This document shows positions 6,500 to 14,392 of a DNA stretch of 19,813 nt, piece after piece (position 1 is the first letter of the stretch; every line of letters starts with the position of its first letter). The notes beneath the pieces are model-generated. The model was not told the DNA's origin. It was given only the letters and a program-made list of their open reading frames with translations, and did not search any database. Source of the DNA: Pseudomonadota bacterium (GTDB lineage: Bacteria > Pseudomonadota > Alphaproteobacteria > Rhizobiales > Xanthobacteraceae); NCBI GenBank assembly GCA_023404705.1, contig JAEYAU010000030.1:1-19813 (forward strand). The letters are read 5' to 3'. A program made the position numbers and the translations under genes.

Positions 6500-9400
6500 T
6501 CACTCCGCCGCCATCTGGGGCACGAACTTGCGGTCCCAGCCTTCGTCGGTGGTGATGCAGGCGCCGAACTCCTCGCGCGGAGCGCGGACCAGGCGGGCCG
6601 GGTTGCCGCGCCAGCCGGTGTTGGAGTCGAGGGTCTCGCCCTTCATCACGAAGGAGTCGGCATCGACCACCACGTGGTCGCCCATGGTGACGCCGTAGTG
6701 GATGAAGGCGGCGGGACCGAGGGTGCAGCCATTGCCGATGCGGATGTAGTCGGACTTGAGCACGCCTTCCTCGAGCGAGTGGGCCTGCAGGACGCTGCCC
6801 TCGTTGAGGTTGGCGTAGTCGCCGACCTCGGTGAGCGTGCGCTCGGTGATCGAGCAGCCGGCGTCGTAGACCATGCGGCCGACCTTCATGCCGACCATGC
6901 GCAGGATCATGGCCTTGAAGGGCGTGCCCGCGAAGAGCTGCATGATCGGCGTGTCGGAGAGCTTCCAGTGGCGCTCGTGCGACCAGAAATAGGGATCGTA
7001 GATCGAGGCGATCTTCGGCGTGAGACGGCGGAAACCGAGGCTCGCGCGCTCGAGCAGCGCGAAGAACAGGATGGAGCCGACCGCGAGCACCGCGGCAGCG
7101 GCGAGCAGGGCAAACACGCCGTGGTCCGGATGCTTGATCATGGCGTACTGCCAGACCACCAGGGTGGCGAAGAAGAAGGCCCAGCGGCTGACGAGGAACA
7201 GCGAGGCCGTCACGACGTTGTGCAGGTTCTTCGCGCGCAGGCGGGTGCGGCGCAGCTCGGGGCCGATCGCGGCATTCATCTCGCGGTCGCGCTCGACCAT
7301 GCGCGGGATCGCGATCGGGGGCGAGCCGAGCAGGCCGACATTCTCGAGCACCGGGCCGTCGACCGGGATCATCACCTTGGTGGCGAGCAGGACGTTCTCG
7401 CCCGTGCGGCCGCCCGGCGGATAGTGGATGTTGTTGCCGAGATAGTTCTGCTCGCCGATGCGCGTCGTCGCCAGACGGAACGAGGAGGCCGACTTGTCCA
7501 TGTTGATCATGGAGAGGCCGTCCGAGACCATCGTGCCGCTGCCGATGTCGCACAGGAAAGGATTGTCGTGCTTCTGGTTGGTGCCGAGGTTCGAGCCGGT
7601 CTGCTCGACCTTGTTCATGTTCCAGCCGAGGAAGCGGACGTAGCTCACGACGAAGGAGCTGTCGCCGAACAGCAGGTTGAAGAACTTGTTGTTGCTGACC
7701 TGCGCGACGACGCTCTGCAGCCAGTAATGGAAGCCGAACAGCACATAGGTGCGGTCGGTGCGCAGGAACAGTTGAGCGAGGCGCGGCACCGCGTACATGG
7801 CGGCGAGCGCCGCGATCAGCGAGCCGAAGAAGGCGATGCCGGAGACGAGCAGCATGGTGGAGAGCGACGCCTCGAAGGCCGAGGCACCGGCGCCGGTGCT
7901 CTGCGCCGCATAGTGCTCCCAGGCGACCAGCGCCAGGATCGGGAGCGGCACCGCGACGCCGAACAGGCCGGCGAGCTGCGTCACCGAGTAGGCGGCGCGG
8001 CGGAATGTGCCGCAAGGCATGGCGTCGACGCGGACGTAGTCGGACGAGGTCTCGACCGCGGGCGAGCCGTGATAGCGCTTGCGGGCCGGGATCTGCTGGC
8101 CGCTCTGCAGCGAGGAGCCGTGGCCGAGCTGGCTGTCGTCGCCCATGCGGGTATCGATGTCGATGACGCTCGCCTCGCCCACGAAGGCGTTGCGGCCGAT
8201 CTCGATGCGTCCCGTGTGGATGAAGTTCGACTGCGCGCGATAGCCGAGCAGGATCGAGTCCTTGCGCAGGATCGTGCCTTCGCCAATGGAGATCAGGTCG
8301 GCGGTGACCGGGATGAAGCGGCTGCCGACCAGCGCGCCGCGGCCGATCTTGGCGCCGAGCAGACGAAGATAGGCGCTGTAGAGCGGCGTGCCGATGAAGG
8401 CGATCATCGGCGAGGAGCGCAGCAGCGTCTTGATCATCCAGAAACGGACGTAGCGCAGGCTCCAGAGCGGGATCTTCTCCTCGGTGAAGCGGCCGACCAG
8501 CAGCCACTTCGCGGCGACGGGGAGCAGCGCGAAGGCCGCGAAGGAGCCGGCCGCGAAGATCACGCTGCGGACATAGAGCTCGAGCGGGTTGGCGGCGGCC
8601 GCGTAGGTCCAGTCGAGGCCCTTGTCGAAGATCCAGAGGCCGAACAGCGCATAGGCGCCGAAGAAGGCGAGCTGCAGCGCGCCGCAGGTCCAGTAGGAGA
8701 GGGTGGAGGGCGTGTGGAACGGCTCGTCGGCCGAGGACGCGATGGTCTCGTCGGCGGCGGCGTCGAGATGGGCGGCGAGGCGCGCGACGGTCGGATAGGT
8801 GTAGATGTCGCGCATCGACAGATTGGCGAAGCCGTTCTGGCGCGCCTTGGCGCAGAAGCGCGCCATCAGCAGGGAGTTGGCGCCAAGATCCTCGAAGTAA
8901 TGCGCCTCGGTCGAAACCTGCTCGATGCGCAGCGCCTCGGCGACGAGGCGGACCAGCAGGCGCTCGGTCTCGGTGCGGGCCGCGACCACCGGGCCACCAA
9001 CCGCGGCGCAGCGCTCGCCCGTGGGCTTCGGCAAGCGCTTGAGGTCGGCCTTGTTGCTCGCCGTCATCGGGATCGACGGCACTTCCTCGAGATAGGCCGG
9101 CACCATATAGGCTGGCAGTCGTCGTCGCAGCGCCGGCGCGATGTCGCCACGCGCGAGCGTCGCGTCCTGCTTGAGCGCGTAATAGGCGACGAGCTCGGGC
9201 TGGCCCGGCTCGGGCTCGAAGGTCGTGACGGCCGCCTGCGCGATCTCGGGGAGCTCGAGCAGCACCTGCTCGATCTCGATGGTCTCGATGCGATAGCCGC
9301 GGATCTTCACCTGCGTGTCGATGCGGCCGTGATACTCGATCTCGCCCTGCTGGTTGATGCAGCCGAGGTCGCCGGTGCGGTAGATGCGGCCCGACGGGTT

Positions 9401-10690
9401 GTTCGGGATCTGCAGGAAGTCGGTGATGAACTTCTTGGCCGTGAGCTCGTCGCGGTTGAGATATCCGCGCGCGACGCCGATGCCCGCGATGCCGATCTCG
9501 CCGAGACCGCCGTTCTCGGCCAGCTGATCCTTCTCGGCATCGAGAATCACGATCGCATAGGTCGGGAGCGGCACGCCGATGGTGACGGGCTTGTCCGGCG
9601 TCAGCTCAGTGAGCGTCGCCGTGACGGTCGCCTCGGTCGGGCCGTAGGAGTTCAGGATGGTGCGGCCCGGCCGATACCAGCGCGTGACCAGGTTCTTCGG
9701 GCAGGCCTCGCCGCCGACCAGCAGGATGCGCAGCTGCGGCAGCTCGCGCTCGATGGTGGCGAGCAGCGTCGGGCAGCAGGCCATCACGGTGACGCGGCGC
9801 GCGTGCAGGAACTCAGCGAGCTCCTCGCCGACCAGCGTCATGCCGGAGCGGCCCGGAATCAGCGTCGCACCCGCCATCAGCGGCACCCAGGTCTCCTCGA
9901 CCGAGAAGTCGAAGGCGATGGTCATGCCCTGATAGACGCGGTCGCCCGGCGCATAGCCGTACATCTCGGCCGCGACCCGGACGAAGTTGCAGATGCTCGG
10001 GTGCTCGATGACCACGCCCTTCGGGTTACCGGTCGTGCCCGAGGTGTAGAGGATGTAGCAGATGGACTCGGCGGCCGGCGCGACCTCGTCGGCGCCGAGA
10101 CGCGCGGTCGAACGCGCGTCGATCGCGGCCGCATCGGTGTCGAGCAGGATGGCCTTGGCGCCGAGGCTCTCGATGCGCTCAGCGAAAGCCGACATGGAGA
10201 CGACCGTCTTCACGCCGGCGTCGGAAAGGATGAAGCGCTGGCGCTCGACCGGGAAGCCAGCATCGAGCGGCACATAGGCGGCGTTCGTCTTGAGCACCGC
10301 GATGAGCGCCACATAGGTCTCGACCGTGCGGTCGAACAGCAGGCCGACGCGGTCGCCGGACTGCACGCCCTTGGCGATCAGGTGACGCGCGACCTGGTTG
10401 GCGCGGGCATCGAGCTCGCGATAGCTCAGCTCGGCCGTGTCGGTGATGACGGCCGCATTGTCGCCGAAGCGGGCGACCGACTGCTCGAACAGATGATTGA
10501 GCCGCTCGCCTTCGGCCCAGCGCAGCGAATTATCGCCGGTCCATCCCAGGACCTGGCGGTTGGTCGGGATGTCGTAGGACTCGAGCGCCGACGGCAGGTC
10601 CTCGACCGCGCGCAGATGCACCACCGGTGCGCTGCGGCCGGCGGGAAGGGGGCGGCGATTCTGTTTCGAGATCTCGTGTCGTCGGGCCAT
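6500..10690 (-). CDS. Pls/PosA-family single-module nonribosomal peptide synthetase (membrane-bound)
   Basis: The protein is 1396 aa from the ATG at 10690; a further 66 in-frame codons upstream are low-complexity and judged non-coding. The adenylation domain (about 60-560) shows A3 YTSGTTGNPKG (215-225), Asp261 in FDFSVEETW, A5 NSYGPTEATV, A7 YRTGDL, A8 GRIDTQVKIRGYRIE and catalytic Lys547 in SNKADLK. The carrier domain has Ser606 in DLGANSLL. Then TM pairs (about 663-730, 897-967, 1158-1216) alternate with three left-handed beta-helix hexapeptide domains (about 768-883, 1030-1133, 1250-1377). There is no ordinary condensation or thioesterase domain. This matches epsilon-poly-lysine synthetase (Pls) and the Pls/PosA family, in which the C-terminal domains catalyse amide-bond formation. 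The product here is unknown. It shares a strand with GNAT and PPTase genes downstream. Confidence 0.9.
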   Translation of the reverse strand: MARRHEISKQNRRPLPAGRSAPVVHLRAVEDLPSALESYDIPTNRQVLGWTGDNSLRWAEGERLNHLFEQSVARFGDNAAVITDTAELSYRELDARANQVARHLIAKGVQSGDRVGLLFDRTVETYVALIAVLKTNAAYVPLDAGFPVERQRFILSDAGVKTVVSMSAFAERIESLGAKAILLDTDAAAIDARSTARLGADEVAPAAESICYILYTSGTTGNPKGVVIEHPSICNFVRVAAEMYGYAPGDRVYQGMTIAFDFSVEETWVPLMAGATLIPGRSGMTLVGEELAEFLHARRVTVMACCPTLLATIERELPQLRILLVGGEACPKNLVTRWYRPGRTILNSYGPTEATVTATLTELTPDKPVTIGVPLPTYAIVILDAEKDQLAENGGLGEIGIAGIGVARGYLNRDELTAKKFITDFLQIPNNPSGRIYRTGDLGCINQQGEIEYHGRIDTQVKIRGYRIETIEIEQVLLELPEIAQAAVTTFEPEPGQPELVAYYALKQDATLARGDIAPALRRRLPAYMVPAYLEEVPSIPMTASNKADLKRLPKPTGERCAAVGGPVVAARTETERLLVRLVAEALRIEQVSTEAHYFEDLGANSLLMARFCAKARQNGFANLSMRDIYTYPTVARLAAHLDAAADETIASSADEPFHTPSTLSYWTCGALQLAFFGAYALFGLWIFDKGLDWTYAAAANPLELYVRSVIFAAGSFAAFALLPVAAKWLLVGRFTEEKIPLWSLRYVRFWMIKTLLRSSPMIAFIGTPLYSAYLRLLGAKIGRGALVGSRFIPVTADLISIGEGTILRKDSILLGYRAQSNFIHTGRIEIGRNAFVGEASVIDIDTRMGDDSQLGHGSSLQSGQQIPARKRYHGSPAVETSSDYVRVDAMPCGTFRRAAYSVTQLAGLFGVAVPLPILALVAWEHYAAQSTGAGASAFEASLSTMLLVSGIAFFGSLIAALAAMYAVPRLAQLFLRTDRTYVLFGFHYWLQSVVAQVSNNKFFNLLFGDSSFVVSYVRFLGWNMNKVEQTGSNLGTNQKHDNPFLCDIGSGTMVSDGLSMINMDKSASSFRLATTRIGEQNYLGNNIHYPPGGRTGENVLLATKVMIPVDGPVLENVGLLGSPPIAIPRMVERDREMNAAIGPELRRTRLRAKNLHNVVTASLFLVSRWAFFFATLVVWQYAMIKHPDHGVFALLAAAAVLAVGSILFFALLERASLGFRRLTPKIASIYDPYFWSHERHWKLSDTPIMQLFAGTPFKAMILRMVGMKVGRMVYDAGCSITERTLTEVGDYANLNEGSVLQAHSLEEGVLKSDYIRIGNGCTLGPAAFIHYGVTMGDHVVVDADSFVMKGETLDSNTGWRGNPARLVRAPREEFGACITTDEGWDRKFVPQMAAE

Positions 10691-11100
10691 TTCGGATCTT
10701 GCTGCTCGAATTGAAATTCGGGATGCGGGGCCACCAGGCGATCGGCGGCGTTCGGGCGAAGCTCTCTCGTGCCGCGGCGAGGGGTCTCGCGCGGTTCGGG
10801 ACGGAAGACGGGGTTGGAGTGTGGCCCCCCTGAAGGTTCTTGGCGGAGCCCGAGGCTCCTGTTGTTGTCGCACCATGGGGGGCGGCACATGAACGCAAGC
10901 TGAATGCGTCAGACAGCTTGGGGACAGCGCTTAAATGGCGTCAAAACAGACGCTTACGAAAAATACGGTGAGGCCGGCGAGCCGCAACCTGAACGACCGA
11001 AAACCGGAACCGATGTTTCTCGGCCAGCCCGGCACTTCGCCGCGCAAAGCCGCGCCTCCGACCCCTCATGGTCGAATCGCCTGCCGGGGGCGCCGCAGAA
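10691..11100 (-). promoter_or_regulatory. Leader and presumed promoter region of the NRPS gene
   Basis: This is about 410 bp without a convincing gene, between the ctrA terminator and the NRPS start. A perfect small hairpin GGAGCC-cga-GGCTCC lies at 10845-10859. An inverted repeat GCGTC-aaaaca-GACGC (10938-10953) lies in a locally AT-richer stretch that is a reasonable place for a promoter. I cannot assign -35/-10 boxes with confidence. Short ORFs in this interval are Arg/Pro-rich and look like shadows. Confidence 0.35.
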
Positions 11101-11103
11101 ACG

Positions 11104-11128
11104 AAAACCCCGCCCAGAGGGCGGGGTT
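11104..11128 (-). terminator. Rho-independent terminator of ctrA
   Basis: A perfect 10-bp stem, AACCCCGCCC (11106-11115) with GGGCGGGGTT (11119-11128), has a 3-base loop. Read on the minus strand it is followed by TTTTCGTTT, and it sits 57 bases after the ctrA stop. This is a good intrinsic terminator separating ctrA from the NRPS leader. Confidence 0.85.
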
Positions 11129-11184
11129 CGGAAATGTCCGAGTCGGGAGGAGAGAGCCCGCGACGGGCCCTGGAGAACTCGGGG

Positions 11185-11886
11185 TCAGGCCGGGATGCGC
11201 GCCTCGTCGTCGGAGGGCTCGCGCAGCACGTAACCGCGGCCCCAGACGGTCTCGATGTAGTTCTTGCCGCTGGAGGCGTTGGCGAGCTTCTTGCGCAGCT
11301 TGCAGATGAAGACGTCGATGATCTTCAGCTCGGGCTCGTCCATGCCGCCGTAGAGATGATTGAGGAACATCTCCTTGGTGAGCGTGGTGCCCTTGCGCAG
11401 GCTCAGGAGCTCCAGCATCTGGTACTCCTTGCCCGTCAGATGGACGCGCTGGCCGTTCACCTCGACGGTCTTGGTGTCGAGATTGACCACCAGGTCGCCG
11501 GTCTGGATGACGGACTGGGCGTGACCCTTGGAGCGGCGGACGATCGCATGGATGCGGGCGACCAGCTCGTCCTTGTGGAACGGCTTGGTCAGGTAATCGT
11601 CGGCGCCGAAGCCTAGGCCTTTGACCTTGTCCTCGATCCCGGCGAGGCCGGAGAGAATCAGGATCGGGGTCTTGACCTTCGAGACGCGCAGGGTGCGCAG
11701 CACCTCGTAGCCCGACATGTCGGGCAAGTTGAGGTCAAGAAGGATGATGTCGTAGTCGTAGAGCTTGCCGAGATCGACGCCTTCCTCCCCGAGATCCGTC
11801 GTATAGACGTTAAAACTCTCGGATTTCAGCATCAACTCGATCGATTGCGCGGTCGCGCCATCGTCTTCAATCAGCAGAACGCGCAT
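11185..11886 (-). CDS. ctrA: CtrA cell-cycle response regulator
   Basis: CtrA is the OmpR-type master regulator of cell cycle, motility and division in Alphaproteobacteria. The protein is 233 aa, close to the Caulobacter length of 231. The receiver domain has the acidic pair in IEDDG, phospho-acceptor Asp51 in LLDLNLPDMSG, and Lys in YLTKPF. The winged-helix DNA-binding domain includes HLTGKEYQMLELL and KIIDVFICKLRKKL. The start ATG (11886) is preceded by GGAAGGGGA. The divergent neighbour is fliI, and flhA lies nearby. The shared upstream region has a TTAACCAT half-site and several GANTC methylation sites, so autoregulation and CcrM/GcrA control are plausible. Confidence 0.96.
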   Translation of the reverse strand: MRVLLIEDDGATAQSIELMLKSESFNVYTTDLGEEGVDLGKLYDYDIILLDLNLPDMSGYEVLRTLRVSKVKTPILILSGLAGIEDKVKGLGFGADDYLTKPFHKDELVARIHAIVRRSKGHAQSVIQTGDLVVNLDTKTVEVNGQRVHLTGKEYQMLELLSLRKGTTLTKEMFLNHLYGGMDEPELKIIDVFICKLRKKLANASSGKNYIETVWGRGYVLREPSDDEARIPA

Positions 11887-12307
11887 GCCAGTCCCCTTCC
11901 TCGCCGCTTCGGGCTCAGGTGGCGCGCCTTAGGGGCGGCCTAGAGATCGTAACGCCTTGGGACAATTCGACTCGGCACGCTACCGGGCAATGGTTAACAA
12001 AACCTGATTCCCGTGTCCAAGCATTTACTGGGCGAACCGACCCGAATCGCCGTAAATTCCTGGAACAGAGCGGGTTTTTCGCCACGCGTCGGTTCATGCT
12101 TCACTTTAAGAATCGGGTTGAACCGACTCTCATGACTTACCCGTCCATCCTGGCCGAGCAAGTCCGGGAACTCCCCAAGGACAGCGAGGCAATGATTAAT
12201 GAAGCGGGTAAACGCCCGGTTAAGGTGACCCGCTCCGCATTCATACCTAGCGTGCGTGCCGTGTTCGTTGCCCAATTCATGTGGTCACTGGGCCACAGAG
12301 GGGACTC
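11887..12307. promoter_or_regulatory. Divergent ctrA-fliI regulatory region with six GANTC sites
   Basis: This is 421 bp without a credible gene, noticeably less GC-rich than its surroundings. GANTC (CcrM methylation) sites occur at 11969, 12006, 12044, 12110, 12125 and 12303. A CtrA half-site TTAACCAT is on the minus strand at 11990-11997, and a near-consensus CtrA box is at 12209-12223. In Caulobacter the ctrA promoter is controlled by CcrM methylation, GcrA and CtrA itself. That knowledge plus the site cluster suggests the same here. Exact transcription starts are not visible. Confidence 0.6.
12209..12223. promoter_or_regulatory. Candidate CtrA box upstream of fliI
   Basis: The plus strand reads TAAA-CGCCCGG-TTAA, one mismatch from TTAA-N7-TTAA. 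On the minus strand it is TTAACCGGGCGTTTACC, which also fits the trailing CC of the consensus. It lies 84 bp before the fliI start, a position suitable for activation. Confidence 0.45.
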
Positions 12308-13633
12308 ATGAAGGCACTGGCGGAGCAGATCTCGGAACTCGATGGGGTCGAGATCTACGGCCGTGTCGTCGGCGTGCGCGGTCTGATGATCGAGGTGGCG
12401 GGGCCGATCCACGCCATGTCGGTCGGCGCCCGGGTCGTGATCGAGACCGGCAATGGCCGGAACATTCCCTGCGAGGTGGTGGGATTTTCCGGCAGCAATG
12501 CGCTGCTGATGCCCTTCGGCGCCGTCGAAGGCGTGCGGCGCGGCTGCCGCGCCATGGTCACGGCGGTGGCGCCGGCGGTGCGGCCCTCGGTCGGCTGGCT
12601 CGGCCGGGTGGTCAATGCCATGGGCGAGCCGATCGACGGCAAGGGGCCGCTGCCGGCCGGGCCGGAGCCTTACCCCTTCCGCAATCCACCGCCGCCGGCC
12701 CATGCGCGCCAGCGGGTCGGCCAGCCGCTCGATCTCGGGGTGCGCGCGCTCAACACCTTCATCACCTGCTGCCGCGGCCAGCGCATGGGCATCTTCGCGG
12801 GCTCGGGCGTCGGCAAGTCGGTGCTGCTTTCGATGCTCGCTCGCAACGTGGACGCGGCCGTCTCGGTCATTGGCCTCGTCGGCGAGCGCGGCCGCGAGGT
12901 GCAGGAGTTCCTCCAGGACGATCTCGGCGAGGAGGGCCTGAAGCGCTCGGTGGTCGTGGTCGCCACTTCGGACGAGCCCGCGCTGATGCGCCGCCAGGCC
13001 GCCTATCTGACGCTGGCGATCGCCGAATCCTTCCGCGACTCCGGCAAGGACGTGCTCTGCCTGATGGACTCGGTCACGCGCTTCGCCATGGCCCAGCGCG
13101 AGATCGGCCTCTCCACCGGCGAGCCGCCGACCGCCAAGGGCTATACGCCGACCGTCTTTACGGAGCTGCCGCGGCTGCTCGAGCGCGCCGGGCCCGGCGC
13201 GGAGAACGGCACCATCACGGGCATCTTCACGGTGCTGGTCGATGCCGATGACCACAACGAGCCGATCGCCGACGCGGTTCGCGGCATCCTCGACGGGCAC
13301 ATCGTCATGGAGCGTGCCATCGCGGAGCGCGGCCGCTACCCGGCCATCAACGTGCTCAAGTCGGTCTCGCGCACCATGCCGCGGGCGGCTGACCCCGAGT
13401 TCCTGCCGGTGATCCGCAAGGCGCGGGAAGTGATGGCGACCTATGCGGACATGGAGGAGCTGATCCGGCTCGGCGCCTACCGCTCGGGCTCCAGCGCGGA
13501 GGTCGATGAGGCGATCTCCCTGCACAAGCCGCTCGAAGGCTTCCTCGGCCAGGGTAAGGAAGAGTCAACAAGTCTTACCGAAGGGTATCAGCGACTGGCT
13601 CAAATTCTCGCAGGCGCGGCAACAGAAAACTAA
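12308..13633 (+). CDS. fliI: FliI flagellar type III export ATPase
   Basis: FliI is the ATPase that helps feed flagellar rod, hook and filament subunits into the export gate at the cytoplasmic membrane. The protein is 441 aa from the ATG at 12308, preceded by GAGGGG; an in-frame GTG at 12281 is less well supported. It has the F1-beta-like build: an N-terminal beta-barrel, Walker A GSGVGKS (165-171), Walker B ending LMDS with Asp254, and the family signature YPAINVLKSVSRTMPRAAD. Its partner fliJ follows after 105 bp in the same direction. A candidate CtrA box upstream and divergent ctrA suggest cell-cycle-timed expression. Confidence 0.95.
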   Translation: MKALAEQISELDGVEIYGRVVGVRGLMIEVAGPIHAMSVGARVVIETGNGRNIPCEVVGFSGSNALLMPFGAVEGVRRGCRAMVTAVAPAVRPSVGWLGRVVNAMGEPIDGKGPLPAGPEPYPFRNPPPPAHARQRVGQPLDLGVRALNTFITCCRGQRMGIFAGSGVGKSVLLSMLARNVDAAVSVIGLVGERGREVQEFLQDDLGEEGLKRSVVVVATSDEPALMRRQAAYLTLAIAESFRDSGKDVLCLMDSVTRFAMAQREIGLSTGEPPTAKGYTPTVFTELPRLLERAGPGAENGTITGIFTVLVDADDHNEPIADAVRGILDGHIVMERAIAERGRYPAINVLKSVSRTMPRAADPEFLPVIRKAREVMATYADMEELIRLGAYRSGSSAEVDEAISLHKPLEGFLGQGKEESTSLTEGYQRLAQILAGAATEN

Positions 13634-13738
13634 CGTTGTGCTGCCAGATTTGGGGTCCGAACGGCGCAGAGCCGGAACTCGTTGCGATGAGGCGCGAGCC
13701 GGTTCCCCCCAACGCCATCGGGACTTCTGGGGAGTAGA

Positions 13739-14158
13739 ATGTCGATGAAGTCGCGTGAGACACTCATTCGCCTGAAAAAGTTTCAGGTCGACGAGAAGCG
13801 GCGGAAGGTCTCGCAGATCGAAGCGATGATCGCCGATTTCGACCGCATGACGGCCGATCTCGAGCGCGAGATCACCACGGAGCAGGAGCGTGCCGGGATC
13901 CATGATCCGGCGCACTTTGCCTATCCGACCTATGCCAAGGCCGCGATGGTCCGTCGCGACAACCTCAAGCGTTCCGCCGACGAGCTCAAGGGTCAGCTCG
14001 AGGACGCGCGCAATGCGCTTGCGGAAGCCTTCGAGGAGCTGAAGAAGATCGAGCTCCTTGACGAGCGCGATCAGATGCGCGAGCGCGCGAGCGAGAACGC
14101 CCGCGAGCAGGCCGAGATGGACAGCATCGGCCTGCGCGCGCGCGGCGCGATGATCTAG
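13739..14158 (+). CDS. fliJ: FliJ flagellar export chaperone/stalk protein
   Basis: FliJ is the coiled-coil stalk of the FliH-FliI-FliJ export ATPase complex. The 139-aa protein is charged and almost entirely helical, with heptad-like stretches (EKRRKVSQIEAMIADFDRM; RRDNLKRSADELKGQLEDAR). The length and the position directly after fliI fit FliJ, which is poorly conserved in sequence. Two starts are possible: the ATG at 13739 (GGAG only 4 bases upstream) or the ATG at 13745 (10 bases), a difference of two residues. The 105-bp gap from fliI contains nothing I recognise. Confidence 0.85.
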   Translation: MSMKSRETLIRLKKFQVDEKRRKVSQIEAMIADFDRMTADLEREITTEQERAGIHDPAHFAYPTYAKAAMVRRDNLKRSADELKGQLEDARNALAEAFEELKKIELLDERDQMRERASENAREQAEMDSIGLRARGAMI

Positions 14159-14187
14159 CCGAACATTTCTGCGTATCGCTGATACTC

Positions 14188-14210
14188 ATGGCCGGGCTTG
14201 TCCCGGCCAT
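14188..14210. repeat. Short palindrome ATGGCCGGG-N5-CCCGGCCAT
   Basis: A perfect 9-bp stem (14188-14196 with 14202-14210) has the loop CTTGT, 29 bases after the fliJ stop. The motif is common as a dispersed palindrome in Bradyrhizobium-like genomes. It may serve as a 3' hairpin for fliI-fliJ, though no T-run follows. Confidence 0.6.
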
Positions 14211-14223
14211 TCGCATTTGCGCC

Positions 14224-14378
14224 GTAGGGTGTGCTCGGCGCGCCGAGGTCATTCAGTCGGGCGTTGAGCTGAATCGCGCCGAGCGCACGCGTGCTGCGTC
14301 TGCGGCCGTACGCGTGCGCTCGGCGGATCGACGCGCCTCGTGATAGCGCAAGACTCCGGGCCGCCGAGCACACCCTAC
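14224..14378. repeat. 155-bp palindromic element, copy 2 (GTAGGGTGTGCTCGGC family)
   Basis: Perfect 17-bp terminal inverted repeats lie at 14224-14240 and 14362-14378. A perfect inner pair, GCCGAGCGCACGCGT (14278-14292) with its complement at 14310-14324, makes a nested cruciform-capable structure. The right 22 bases (14357-14378) are the exact reverse complement of the left 22 bases of copy 1 (1554-1575). It lies between converging fliJ and the VOC gene, the same type of position as copy 1. Confidence 0.85.
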
Positions 14379-14392
14379 GAAGCAAGCCCCCT

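Noticed and set aside
6389..10714. 1441-codon open frame on the plus strand, antisense to the synthetase gene
   Set aside because: It mirrors the NRPS gene codon for codon and has an Ala/Arg/Asp/Gly/His-rich composition without any recognisable domain. It is the usual antisense shadow of a GC-rich gene.
10691..10888. 66-codon N-terminal extension of the synthetase
   Set aside because: Arg/Pro/Ser-rich with no domain character; the ATG at 10690 leads directly into a plausible N-terminus.
10938..10953. TTGACG-like -35 box near the dyad upstream of the synthetase
   Set aside because: No acceptable -10 element at 16-18 bp spacing, so no promoter is called.
11919..12311. Possible 130-aa gene in the ctrA-fliI gap
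   Set aside because: No ribosome-binding site or domain; it spans the GANTC sites and the CtrA box and runs into the fliI start. Treated as regulatory DNA.
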